Shown here in pieces: positions 10,800-21,309 of a stretch of 64,000 nt of DNA (the stretch's first letter is position 1; each line of letters begins with the position of its first letter). Below the pieces are notes generated by a model that was not told the origin of the DNA, ran no database searches, and saw nothing but the letters and a program-made list of their open reading frames with translations. A program made the position numbers and the translations under genes. Origin of the DNA: Atriophallophorus winterbourni (lineage: Eukaryota; Platyhelminthes; Trematoda; Plagiorchiida; Microphallidae); contig JACCGJ010001313.1 in assembly GCA_013407085.1 (NCBI GenBank), forward strand, positions 1 through 64,000, in the 5' to 3' direction.

Positions 10800-11412
10800 A
10801 CGTATAATTAACACCAATATCATACCAACAATGGAGTATGCTTTTCAAGCATGGTCCCCATGGTTACAAAAAGACATGACCTTGCTGCAACGGGTATAAC
10901 ACCGCGCTACAAAACTGGTGACCGGGCTATACAACAGGTCATACGAGAAACGGATTGCAACGCTAAACCTCTTTGACTTTTGTACCGTCGTCTCAGGGGT
11001 GACTTGATCCTGCTTTTCAACATTCTGCATACGTGGATCACCCACTTGAACACCTGTTTCATCGGCAAGAAGCACGTGGTAGCAGATCGCATGGCTACAA
11101 GTTAATTATTCCACACTCCAGATCAAATTGTCGAAGGTTTTTCTTTGCTGTCAGAGTCTGTTTTCTATGGAACTCCCTGCCCCCACATATCATTTGCGCA
11201 ACAAGCCTGAACATGTTCAAGGCTGAACTTGACAAGTATATGTTGACCAAACCCAACATTGCACCTGAATACACGTGCTGACTTTCCATATGTGTATAAA
11301 ACATTTGTGTTGTTTTGTATGAATTCATTATATTTTTTTTAATCTGTGGGTACTGTAAATTATTTGCTTTTGGACCATTGAAACATTGAATTACTTTGAA
11401 TTACTTGAACTG
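10800..11412 (+). mobile_element. CR1-like LINE, 3' end fragment
   Basis: This starts in the block equivalent to Met-Glu-Tyr-Ala-Phe-Gln-Ala-Trp-Ser-Pro-Trp-Leu of ORF2. It runs through frame 11033-11281 (His-Pro-Leu-Glu-His, Ile-Pro-His-Ser-Arg-Ser-Asn-Cys, Leu-Trp-Asn-Ser-Leu-Pro) and ends at about 11410 in 'ttgaattactttgaatt'. The coding part has frameshifts but the tail is well preserved. Confidence 0.8.
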
Positions 11413-12170
11413 AGCGTATATAATATTTATTTCCAGTGTCAATGAGTGCAGTGGGAAACGCCGAAAATTCATCAGAGTAAGGCGATTACACTGTACGCAA
11501 GCTTAGATATGGCCTGGCAATGCAATTCCTTAACGAATTTGAAAGATGAATATCAATGGAATCATAATCACCTTCTCGTCCCGTTTTGTGGGTCGCAATC
11601 TATCTTGTAAATTGATCAAATACAGGCATAAAATCAAGTCACTCTAATGATTTCACGAGTAAATCTAGCTGACCGCTCGACTTTACGTCATGTCATTGTT
11701 GTGAATATTGCAATAACCAAAAATTTCTCCTCTACATTCACGTCTTTTATTCATCCTAACACGGAAGAAATCTGAAATACAAAATGCCGCCAAATTTGTT
11801 TTCAAGGTCATTTCAATTTTGTTAAGATTCAATAATTCAAGAACCGGTGCAACATTAGGACATGGGGTTGCAATTGTGTAATTGTAATGTAAGAACGAAT
11901 TTGGGGTCGTACGTTCTGAGCATGCAGCAATCGAGCAGTTTATAAAATGTACACATCAGGTTTTTCATTTTTATCAATTGTGAAGACTTGTCAATAAATT
12001 TGTAACATGTCCACTGAGGGAAACCATTTCAAACGTGCATCAGTGAGCTAATAATTGAAGAGTTTACCACCAGCTACTTGGATTCAGTTGTTTTGGAATA
12101 TAGAAGACCTCGTCGACCATCTCGGATTGTTTCAAAATAACTAATATCCCGAGGTCAGTTTTAAAGTATT
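11413..12170. other. No gene recognised
   Basis: No supported reading frame or repeat recognised. Confidence 0.35.
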
Positions 12171-12174
12171 GCAA

Positions 12175-12390
12175 TTTTAATTCCGATACTCAGAGTCGCA
12201 GAACCACCGCTACTCAGCAACATAATTGCAGCGTTGTTATTCATTTCTTTGAAATGCGCTACCGAAATTATTGTACCTGCTCTTAACATGAAGATGTTCC
12301 ATCGAAATTTGGACATATATATGTTGCATTGCGATTTCACCGTACCTGCGTATTCAGCTGTTTTTCATGAGCGAATGTTTACTATGCTAT
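12175..12390 (+). mobile_element. LINE ORF2 C-terminal remnant
   Basis: One frame reads through a Phe-Arg-Asn-Leu-Asp-Ile-Tyr-like terminal block. Its order of conserved residues matches the 3' coding ends at 14270-14360 and 59520-59620. It is heavily decayed. Confidence 0.5.
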
Positions 12391-12399
12391 GTTAATTGT

Positions 12400-14075
12400 G
12401 GAGCTAAGATTGATGATTTTATAATTTTATGGAGACAAAGAGTACACAGATTACTTAACAATAACCATAGCATTGCAAGTATTCGTTCATGAAAAAAACA
12501 ACACCATCTTGTAATGTCGCATGTAGTCCAGTGGAAAACTTACCGTTGCTTAATACACAGATGTCGTCAGCTTGTTATTCAAATTTGAAATGAATATTTC
12601 CTAACTAAAAGCGGTTTTAATAGTTTTTTAGCGGCAAGGTTTTTCAACTTAACTAGCTGTAATATTATATGAAAGCATGAAACAGAAGGCACAAAATAAC
12701 TCACAATATGCCGAAGTGATATAAGTAAAAAGATTGTGAGAGAAAGGTTAGTTACTGAATTTGCACGATGTTGATGATTAGTAAACAATAATCTACCAAT
12801 TGGGTTAACTGAATTATCTTAAATATGTTCAGAACAATTAAGAGTTTGGGTAGGGAAAAATGCTGTTGGTTCGCTACAATGGATTTTTTGTGAGATTTAA
12901 TAATTATTATAGTTCGCGCATCCACACCAATCAGTCAGGACAGTTACAAACAACGTTTCTAACAATCAGGTCAGTCACAGTGAGAGGGAACAATCAAAAT
13001 TACACATAGTCAAAGGCACAATTTTCAAATCACTGCATATATCAAATACAGCACTCTCGGAGATATCATTACAAAGTAAACAGACACTGACAGAATATAA
13101 ATACCAGTGAAAACTAATTCGGGGATGGAAAATTCATAGTGTATTTGATGGGCTAGTTGCTGATTGGGGTAATGAAATACTACAAGATTTAGTCATATCT
13201 AGGATAGCAGCTTATTGCCAATAAGTGGAGCGTTTCTGGGTTATAATTAGTGTTATAGAGCCTGGCATTCACCAATTGAAAACCATAATTCCTTCAAATA
13301 CCCAGAGAAATATTCAATCAATATTATGAAATTATGGTGAAATTCGGACGCTGCAGATCTGAATGTAAAGCAATTTTCTTGGCAACGATCATTTGTGATT
13401 CATGAAGGGTGAAACTAGTGAGTAGCCTTCAGTGACGTTACAACTAGATCTATTACACTCTCAGGTTTTAAGTAAACCTGTAGGTATTACAAGTCTGTAA
13501 ATAACACACCCAATAATGCGATATAAATGTGGGAATCTTGTCTGTGGAATTAGAAACATTAGATTCTTCGAATTTGGCCAACGATTCCTTACGCCTGACA
13601 GAGCATGCTTAGCGGAGTGCCTTGAATTGTGCTTTTGGGAAGTTTACAGATTTAATATAACCACAGAAACAGTCAATGCGAGCAATAATCATCACACAGG
13701 GAGCAAACATTTAACTAAACCACATAATTTATCATCCAACCCAAAATATACAACCAATATGACGAACAAGTTCGTTCTATTATCTGTCAAACGTATGCGA
13801 AAAAAGCAGAATGGATATCGATATAAGCTATAACCAATTTATTTTATTGGTTCCAGGGATGCGTTTGGATTGCTCATTTCTCTCTCGGAATACTTGAAAT
13901 CTTCAAAATCATTTCATTACTTCCGAGAGAAACTGTTTCACGAAAGAACAAACTTTTCTTCTCGTTGTGAACTATTGTATTAGAGCTTATCAGCAGTGTA
14001 TTTACTTTGAACTATAGACTCACAAGTGCGACCATCAAAATTGTATACATACGACATGTTTTACGGTCCACCATA
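12400..14075. other. No gene recognised
   Basis: The longest frame (13516-13833, 105 residues) is cysteine-containing but does not fit the Kunitz spacing or any fold I recognise. It has no signal peptide and no paralogue in the window. I treat it as unsupported. Confidence 0.35.
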
Positions 14076-14079
14076 TAAA

Positions 14080-14400
14080 GGATTAAAGAAATGAGACTCC
14101 CAACTCCTCATCTTAGAAGCCCTCAGAGTGATGTGATATTAACCTACAAAATATTAAATAATCCACATCATCATTAAAAACATTTATTCAAATACCATGA
14201 GTCACAACTTAGTCGTAGCCACTCTGAAACACTACAATTTCCGTATTTCCGTATTAGCTGTTAACTTTGGAATGCGCTCTCGGAAACTATTGTTAAGGCT
14301 CACATCGTCAAATTTTTTATTTGAAGTTTGGACACTTATTTGTTGCATAGCGCCTCAACAACACCTGCGTAATGGGAAGCAAACACTATAAACACATTAG
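14080..14400 (+). mobile_element. LINE ORF2 C-terminal remnant
   Basis: Frames around 14110-14390 contain Asp-Val-Ile-Leu-Thr-Tyr-Lys-Ile-Leu and then Trp-Asn-Ala-Leu-Ser, the hallmark order of the ORF2 tail in CR1-like elements, with several frameshifts. Confidence 0.6.
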
Positions 14401-16110
14401 ACATAACCCAGACAAAACATACAATACATATTATAGGTATCGGTGAAAATCGAAGCGAAAGTATCGTTTGTAATGTAGGTGATTAGCTGTGTATCTATCA
14501 TTTTCTTGATTGAATGAATTTGTATTCGTTTGATTGAAGTGCGAAATATTGTGTGCATAAAAATCACATCATTCCACATACTCGAAAAACTGGGTGTATG
14601 TGCTCAATCGAGCTATACCAGACCTTCTAGATATCACTAACAATGTTGGTTTCACGATGTAAAACTTTATCAAACATTGGAAAATTTTCTTAATTGATAC
14701 AGCAAATCTCAGATAGAGATACGTGTTCCGTGTTTATCAGAACGTCATTTAAATGATCTTGGTCAAGGTGTACTACATAAAGGTTCTGAATATCGTACCA
14801 ATCTAACCAGGATTCCGTAAGCACATTTGTGAATTATTTCAAAATACAAACATTTGCTCAACTTGCCGCTTAACAGCATTACAAGATTAGCGACCATTTT
14901 CTGAAAAAACTATCAACTTTTTAATCCTGCATTTACTTCCATCCAGATGTTACCCGCTTTGGACATCATGTTCAAATTTTATTTCTCTTTCAAAACGAAT
15001 CGATAAAATGATATTATTGTAATTAAACTACTAAGTAGACACTGAGTAGCCTATTTGTTCAAACAATTTGGACAAACAAAAAACGGTAAACATTGGTCGC
15101 GTTTAATGTTGGTGCCCTCAAATGATGGTAGTAACAACAGACTGATTTGAAATTCTGAATGATGCGGGTGACTACATAATATTGGACATTAATACGATGA
15201 ACAGATTGTGATATTGTGTTTCTTGCACGAACATTATGCACCTGTACGTCTAAAGATCGGGATATTTACTCGACAGAATCCTAACATGTTGAACGTTTTA
15301 TTGCTGTCCGTGAAAATTATCAGACTATAAAAGTAGTTTTTCCACACAGAAGTGCATAAAAATTCCTTCTGATATTAGTTTGCCTAACTTCTACCTGGAG
15401 GTTTTTCTACTTGTAACCATGTCTAGCTGACTATTGGGTATTGAAGCACCACAACGGTTACTCAACTGGTTTATTCATTAAGTGAATATAACAGCACATT
15501 CAGATGATAAGCCTCAGTTTAGGCATTTGCGATCAATATTGATGAACGAGTGATCTATAGTGAATTTTCTATCAATACTGCAGTCATTCATGTAATTTTT
15601 TTGAATTTTATGTGGCGCTCCATTATGGCTGACTACAAATGATGTTAGAAACCAGAAGACTGGTTTTCATCTTAATGCAATAAATTATATCGTCCTTACA
15701 TACTTGTAATTGGGGGTCTCTCGTTCAAAGATACACAATTATATGAGTGAGAAGAATCATTGGACGGAAAGTTGTAGAAAATTTTGACAATGATTAAGTT
15801 CATTTGTTCTAGTTGATGATGTTAGTGTCGATAATGATGATGATGTTAAAGATATCACAGTTTATTGTCACAATACAATTGCCGTTCGTTATGTTTTCCT
15901 GGCTTAACGCTTCATTTTTTTAGGTTCAAATCTTAAAATTTCATTTATATCAATAATATTGATCAAAAGATAACACGCCCTAATAGTGAAATACCATTTC
16001 AATGAATTCACATTTTATAAAGTCTTCTGCTTCACCCCGTCCTTGCTCACAACTCTTCACCATATGGCAACATCTCAGAACACCAATTTACCCAAGTAAT
16101 CAATATAATG
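14401..16110. other. No gene recognised
   Basis: AT-rich spacer. Short frames at 14397-14579 and 15059-15241 (minus) have no support. Confidence 0.35.
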
Positions 16111-16128
16111 CAACGAAAAATCGATTTT

Positions 16129-16386
16129 TCAACTCTTCTCACAAGCTTCTTTGCATGCATTCAACGTTTCAAAATTGTTGCTGTTCGGCTCGCATCCTCC
16201 CCAAAGAAACTCCGAACATTTCTTTAGCATATTGTTATAATAATAACGCGGTATCTCAGAATTACAAGGACCGATTTTGAAGGGTTCGTCGCACGAGACC
16301 GCGGGCTGCTGTAGTCTTACCGGGAGGAGTACTCCCGAAATCGAAACCTCTAGAACTAATACAAATAATAGTGTTAATTTTTGCAT
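16129..16386 (-). CDS. Kunitz-domain protein 4, secreted, P1 asparagine
   Basis: A single 85-residue frame on the minus strand. Residues 1-20 form a hydrophobic signal (begins MQKLTLLFVLVLEVSISG). A linker of about ten residues leads to cysteines at 32, 41, 57, 65, 78 and 82, with spacing 8-15-7-12-3. Trp-Gly-Gly-Cys and Asn-Asn-Phe are kept, so the fold should be intact. P1 is Asn42, followed by Ser, not the Lys or Arg of trypsin inhibitors. The target could be another protease or a non-protease such as an ion channel (inference). No intron is needed. A near-perfect GTAAGA donor sits in the linker with acceptor-like CAGs only about 10 nt downstream, perhaps a relic of the ancestral intron. 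Confidence 0.88.
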   Translation of the reverse strand: MQKLTLLFVLVLEVSISGVLLPVRLQQPAVSCDEPFKIGPCNSEIPRYYYNNMLKKCSEFLWGGCEPNSNNFETLNACKEACEKS

Positions 16387-16427
16387 GGGCGATTTGGGAA
16401 TAACAAAATAATGTTGCCATATTTATG

Positions 16428-16435
16428 GTATATGA
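16428..16435 (-). promoter_or_regulatory. TATA-like box of Kunitz gene 4
   Basis: CATATACC on the minus strand lies about 44 bp before the ATG at 16386, matching the spacing in genes 1, 2, 5 and 6. A second candidate, CATAAATA, lies about 8 bp nearer. Confidence 0.4.
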
Positions 16436-16439
16436 ATCG

Positions 16440-17820
16440 GTTTGCAACAGTGCCAATGCAAAGCGTGTTATGTTGTGTGTGTGTGTACTGGTGATATTAT
16501 TGATAATCGATTAGATCACGTCAATTTGATTATTGTATCAAAATTGGTTGCAAATCCATTGTATAACTATGTATAATGTAAAATTTATAAAGAACATCTC
16601 GGTGTGGAATCAATCAAATACATAGATTCAAGCGTCTTGTTTCTAAAATGGAGTTCTATTTTGGTTTACTCGTTTTGATACAAAAAAATAAATTCATATG
16701 TTTGGTTCAATGGCTAGTGTAAGTGAGAATAATGTCGAAACATGGATGCTGGTTGCCGTTTTCCGGTCCTTATATTCATTACCTCGATGACCGACACCGA
16801 AATCTACCGTTCATCACACCAACCTTTCTTGAGTGACCAACCGTCTAATGGACCAAGCTCCGATCCTGAGGTTGATATGACCACTGCGCATCACGTTAAC
16901 CCCAACTCCTTTAATACAACAGAGCGACAATCGCACAGATAATTAATAGCAATGTGAAAAAAAATAAAATACACCCACCTTTCTTAAAAACCTAGGATGT
17001 TCCCAGTACTTGTCAAGGTTGCAATTGCAATCTGATTTTTCAACTTAGAACCATCTTTGCTCACGTTGTTGTGATCGTTTGACTGACATTGACTTAGTTC
17101 AAGACATTCAATAACTTCTTGAGTATTTGGGATTGCTGCCGTTGAACATTCCCGCGCGTATCGCGTTTATGTTTACCGAAGTGTGATGTTTTTTCATATC
17201 TCCGGTGAACCGTTGGTTTTCTGTTTGCTCGTTTAATTCAAAACCTACAAATTCACACTTCTGTCAATAAAGTCTCGATCTGGGTTTTTAGGCTGTCAAT
17301 TCATGGCTTTCTTCACACATTTTCAATTAAAATTTGGTAAATTTTACTAGCAAAGACTTTCTTTCTGTACAGAAAGTTATACGCGTTCCGTCAAGACGTT
17401 TATTGATTTTTCCCGAGTCACGCACTGACAACTTATATAAAAATTGTTTACCCACACGGCATCAAACCCAAATGTTTTAGTGGATCATCTGCTGATCTCT
17501 ATCCTGTTGTTCTCTTTAATCAGGTCATCAGATAATTTTCTCGTTTAGTGGTTCATTCCTGACCTTGAAGACGTTTGACTGACTTTGATAAATCTCACGA
17601 GTGGCCAATCGGAAAAAAGTATCATGCACTTTTACAGCAAACTTAATATTTGTGTGTTTTGACCTTGGTCATTTTGGTATTAATTGCAATCTTCTTTTAC
17701 ATTGTGCGAAAGCTTATTCGTTGACACACCTTGTTAGTTAACCGAACAATGACTGCATCATTCCCAAGTATTTCATTTTAAACGCTTAAGTTTACAAAAA
17801 TGAGACCTGAACCAATACAC
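16440..17820. other. No gene recognised
   Basis: The frame at 16742-16942 is low in hydrophobic residues and matches nothing I know. A short GT run occurs near 16472-16485. Nothing else is supported. Confidence 0.35.
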
Positions 17821-17824
17821 AATA

Positions 17825-17925
17825 TACGAACGAAAGCTGAATGCTTGTCTTTATCTAAGCATTCATCGTATCTCGAGCACATTGTGGATGGACAAAGTCA
17901 CTAATCATTATTTGGCAACAGTTGT
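17825..17925 (+). mobile_element. RTE-like LINE fragment
   Basis: This piece matches, in opposite orientation, the RTE-like element at 47955-48535: 'cgaaagctgaatgct', then 'atggacaaagtcacta'. It encodes part of the region after the reverse transcriptase (Lys-Leu-Asn-Ala... Trp-Met-Asp-Lys-Val). Only about 100 bp survive. Confidence 0.7.
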
Positions 17926-18329
17926 TTTCTGTAGCATGAGATAAACTCCCAAAAGTTCGTAGTTGATTGCATTGTTTTCAAGAGTTTAACTATTGCCGTT
18001 AACATATGCTCATTTATGTTTATGGATTGTAACAAGATGTGCGTGGAAAAGCTCTCGAAACAGTTGCTTCTGATTCAAAATTTGTAGTTACAAAACATTT
18101 TGATTTGAAACATTTAAGCCTGTTCAATTGAGTAGTAGGAAACGGTTCATACTTTGATTGATGTGAGTACTATGTTTGGCCATGTTGGGTATTCAATTGC
18201 GGCGTGTATTACAATGTTCACGTATGATTCGGAAAGCTAAATACAATATTGTAATCCTTCATTTCCGGCACTCTGCAACAACATGTCTATCAAATTCCGT
18301 AATATCGATAAGGTCATCTTTCCCAATAT

Positions 18330-18450
18330 TTGTTTCGTTCACACTCGAATTGCACAACACAAGTGAACTTTAATTGGTCAAACGCTCTTATAACTCGCAG
18401 ATGAAGAACAAAACATAGCACACTCAACTTATATAAACAAATCATCTCAT
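18330..18450. repeat. Dispersed repeat, partner inverted at 63895-64000
   Basis: The segment around 'cactcgaattgcacaacaca' and 'agatgaagaacaaaacat' recurs in reverse complement at the right end of the window. The nature of the repeat is unknown and the partner is cut by the window end. Confidence 0.75.
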
Positions 18451-19209
18451 TACATGTATTTTAAGTGCAGGTTGTCACTAAAATCTGACAGATCTGAATA
18501 AAATTAATTTAATTTAATGTTGGCGTTCTGAAAAGCATACACCTTTACAAAAACGGCAGAATAATATGGGAAATGAGAATAATATATCAAGCAAAAACGG
18601 GATTTGGTTGATTACTGATCTGTTCGGAAATATGGTGAAAATCCATCAGGCAAAAATTGTTTTCGATTGGTGGCATGACGAATATAGATGCATGGGTTCA
18701 AGATGTATAGTTTTCTTTGGTGCACGGGTTACTTAATCTATTGAATATCTGCGGATTTGATGAGTATGAAACATAATCGGGAACGTTTTACAAGTGAAAC
18801 AAACTCGCATGGAAATGTGATAGTAAATCGAAAAATGGATATGTGCCAATTTATTACCGTGTGCAACTGGAAACATTCGACATTGTCAAAAATCAAAGAT
18901 ATATAATCAGTCTTTCTCTGGATCTCTAAAACTTTCTTTACATAGAAAATAATTGTGAAATCATTGCATTATTGTCAGATGAATTTCGTCTATTTAATGA
19001 ACGTGCGTTTTACTCCAGCCAAATCCTAAATTTGAGTAGTTGTTCAGCTATTCTAGGCAATCCAAGATAATCTTTCGATTGTCGATTTTACATATTTTTT
19101 ACGATTTCTGCAGTGTTTTACACCAATGCAATCATTATCCAAAAGAGGCATACCAGCGATACATGTTTGCCTTTTTCTCCTTGTTCCAAGCGCATGCGGG
19201 TTTTAAAGA

Positions 19210-19255
19210 TGCAGTCTGTACCTAATGAGAGCAAACAACACGAAAGCGGTCGTGG
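19210..19255 (+). ncRNA. Diverged hammerhead ribozyme motif
   Basis: TACCTAATGAGAGC, a short loop, then ACACGAAAGCGGTCGTGG follows the type I hammerhead order. The core has CTAATGA instead of CTGATGA (G5 changed), which should abolish cleavage. The upstream text 'tgttccaagcgcatgcggg' matches the 233-bp monomers at 43-44 kb. Confidence 0.6.
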
Positions 19256-20764
19256 TTAGAGCGTAAGATGAAAATGCGCGCAAATATAGGTATTTTTTGG
19301 ATCTTTTGACTCCAAATAAAGCTGTCTACATCTTTGAAGCTTGAGACACAACCATACTTAGACTAATCAGAGAGTAACTGAGCAACAAATAAAGAAACAT
19401 GATCAATTCTCTTCACAGACATGTGAACTATCAATAATGGTATTGAGATGACACTCTCGACCTTGTATTCTTACATAGAGATGGCCGAAATAAATACGTT
19501 ATATCATCGTGGCTTCAAATTATTTAACAAAATATTCCAGTAGAATAACTGAAGAAATATCAACTCCTCAGGAACAACAAAAACCTAGTGACAGGCTCAT
19601 CAGATTTGGATATCTACTGCTAGCTGAAATTCACTTTCCACAAAACCATTAATGCTCACGTGAAAGTAGAATCTGCGCATATTCATTATCGCAATTTAAA
19701 CTCGAACCCAAAATTTTCATACTTAGCATAGTATGACCAAATTCATCGGCCATAATTATGCCAAATGAATGAATACTACCGATCATGATGCGCATGCACA
19801 GTTATTCACCGACAAACTTCCACAATGCCTGGTATATTGGAACGCATGTACAAACCACAACATCTACTCTGAATTCGAAGACAACATATATTGCGATGGA
19901 AACATATATTTGTACAGAAGCACGTATCTCGATACGAAATAACCATGTAGCTCAATTCTGAACACGTGTGATTTCTAACCATCTTTATAGCGATTGAAAT
20001 GATTAATTTTCGGTAACCATTCACTTTATTTTAAAGTTGAACTTCGTTGCAATCTCGATAGTAGAAGAACAACTTAAATCCCGTACTGGCAGGAGGGAAT
20101 ATATATCGTACGACCAAATCTCAGCCGGTATTTATAGTTCAGTAATGATTACCAAAATGGCTGTAAATAGGACAAAAAGTCATATAATTTTTTCCGATAT
20201 TCATACACTATGATTAGAAGTCTGTAGCGTTTATATCAAATATTCTGTAACATTTGAGTACGTGCTTGACTTGCACAAGTAATGGATCAGTGCGTCGTCT
20301 ATAAAAACAATAAATGTGTAACGAATTCTTATTTTTTGATCGAAACACAATTGAGTTGCCATCACGTACCACTTTGCTATCGGAAGAAGACTTTTTCAAC
20401 AAAAATAATTCAGACTCAATTAGTCTATTTCGTTCAACAGATACACTGTAAGGTCTTATATGTTATTATACACATTTGGAATATTCTTGTGGCAAACTTT
20501 CGTAACAGCTGCCTCTAATATACAGCACGTTAATTGCAATATGGAAAATGAAAAGTTTATACTGCAACAAATCTGACCTATTTACCTCGCAGGTCATGCT
20601 ACTATGAGCAAAACCAATCAATTGATGAATAAAAAATCATTGAAACAATTTTGTTGCGTACTTTATTATTTTCACACAAGCTCTACCACACCAGGTGTAA
20701 TAAAAATGAAAATATAAGACCAGTCTTTCTGTAACTCACTTCCTATCTATTTATATTACACTAA

Positions 20765-20815
20765 TGGTTTCTGTCTCTTTACCATTATCAGGTGGGGAAA
20801 ATAAGATCAGATTTA
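20765..20815 (-). ncRNA. Diverged hammerhead ribozyme motif
   Basis: The minus strand reads CCCCACCTGATAATGG, a loop, then ACAGAAACCATTAGTG. The order of core halves is kept, but position 8 of the core is changed and helix II is weak. It marks one end of repeat copy A. The equivalent sites are near 44300 (copy C, plus) and 49970 (copy B, minus). Confidence 0.5.
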
Positions 20816-20939
20816 GTGAGTCTTAAAACAGTTAATAAGTGATAAACGAACATATATTTTAGTGCCACTGTGAATCAAATTGGCGAGGACAACCATTGGA
20901 TTTGATTTCAACAAGTTGGATGGAAGCTCACTCTGATGA

Positions 20940-21290
20940 ATTGAGTTCATCACGGAATGTGTGGGATGGTTAATTACTGAAAGTAGCTCCTGACCTCTGT
21001 TGAGTTGTTCTTATGAAGCCACTGGTGCTGTCTTCGAGAATCGAAAGCCGAATCGCTGTAATAAAAAAGCACCCATTCATGTCATCATCGTGAAAACTCG
21101 CTTTATAGAGTTCTGGGGCACAATAAATGGAAATTCGAAAATACGGTCATTTATTCCATTGAGTGGATATAGTCTTTCGAATGTGTCTGCAGGTAGATGA
21201 TGTTCTTGCATTACAGTATGTGTGATATTTAAATATCACTGCCACGTAGGTATCACGCGTTTAGTTATGCTGTGCAGACTTCCTTGCTGA
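20940..21290 (+). repeat. Dispersed repeat, partner 56030-56285
   Basis: Positions about 21105-21290 align with 56076-56280 in the same orientation (shared 'aatatcactgccacg', 'tgctgtgcaga'). There is no coding capacity. It abuts the 5' side of the LINE starting near 21310. Confidence 0.75.
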
Positions 21291-21309
21291 ACGCAGTTTA
21301 TCTAAAATT

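Larger units (their letters stand above)
18950..20815 (+). repeat. Dispersed 1.5-1.9 kb repeat, copy A
   Basis: Aligns along most of its length with copy B (48540-49990, same orientation) and copy C (44275-46210, inverted). Shared landmarks are 'gaacacgtgtgatttc', 'cggtaaccattcac' and 'tttccgatattcatac'. No protein-coding capacity is seen. Hammerhead-like motifs lie near both ends in opposite orientation: plus at about 19218-19255, minus at about 20765-20815. The three copies share a common edge near 20815. Confidence 0.8.

Noticed and set aside
13516..13833. 105-residue plus-strand frame with several cysteines
   Set aside because: The cysteine spacing does not fit Kunitz, there is no signal peptide or recognisable domain, and no paralogue is in the window.
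16315..16330. Intron starting at GTAAGA in Kunitz gene 4
   Set aside because: Usable acceptors lie only about 10 nt away, too short for splicing, and the frame is open throughout.
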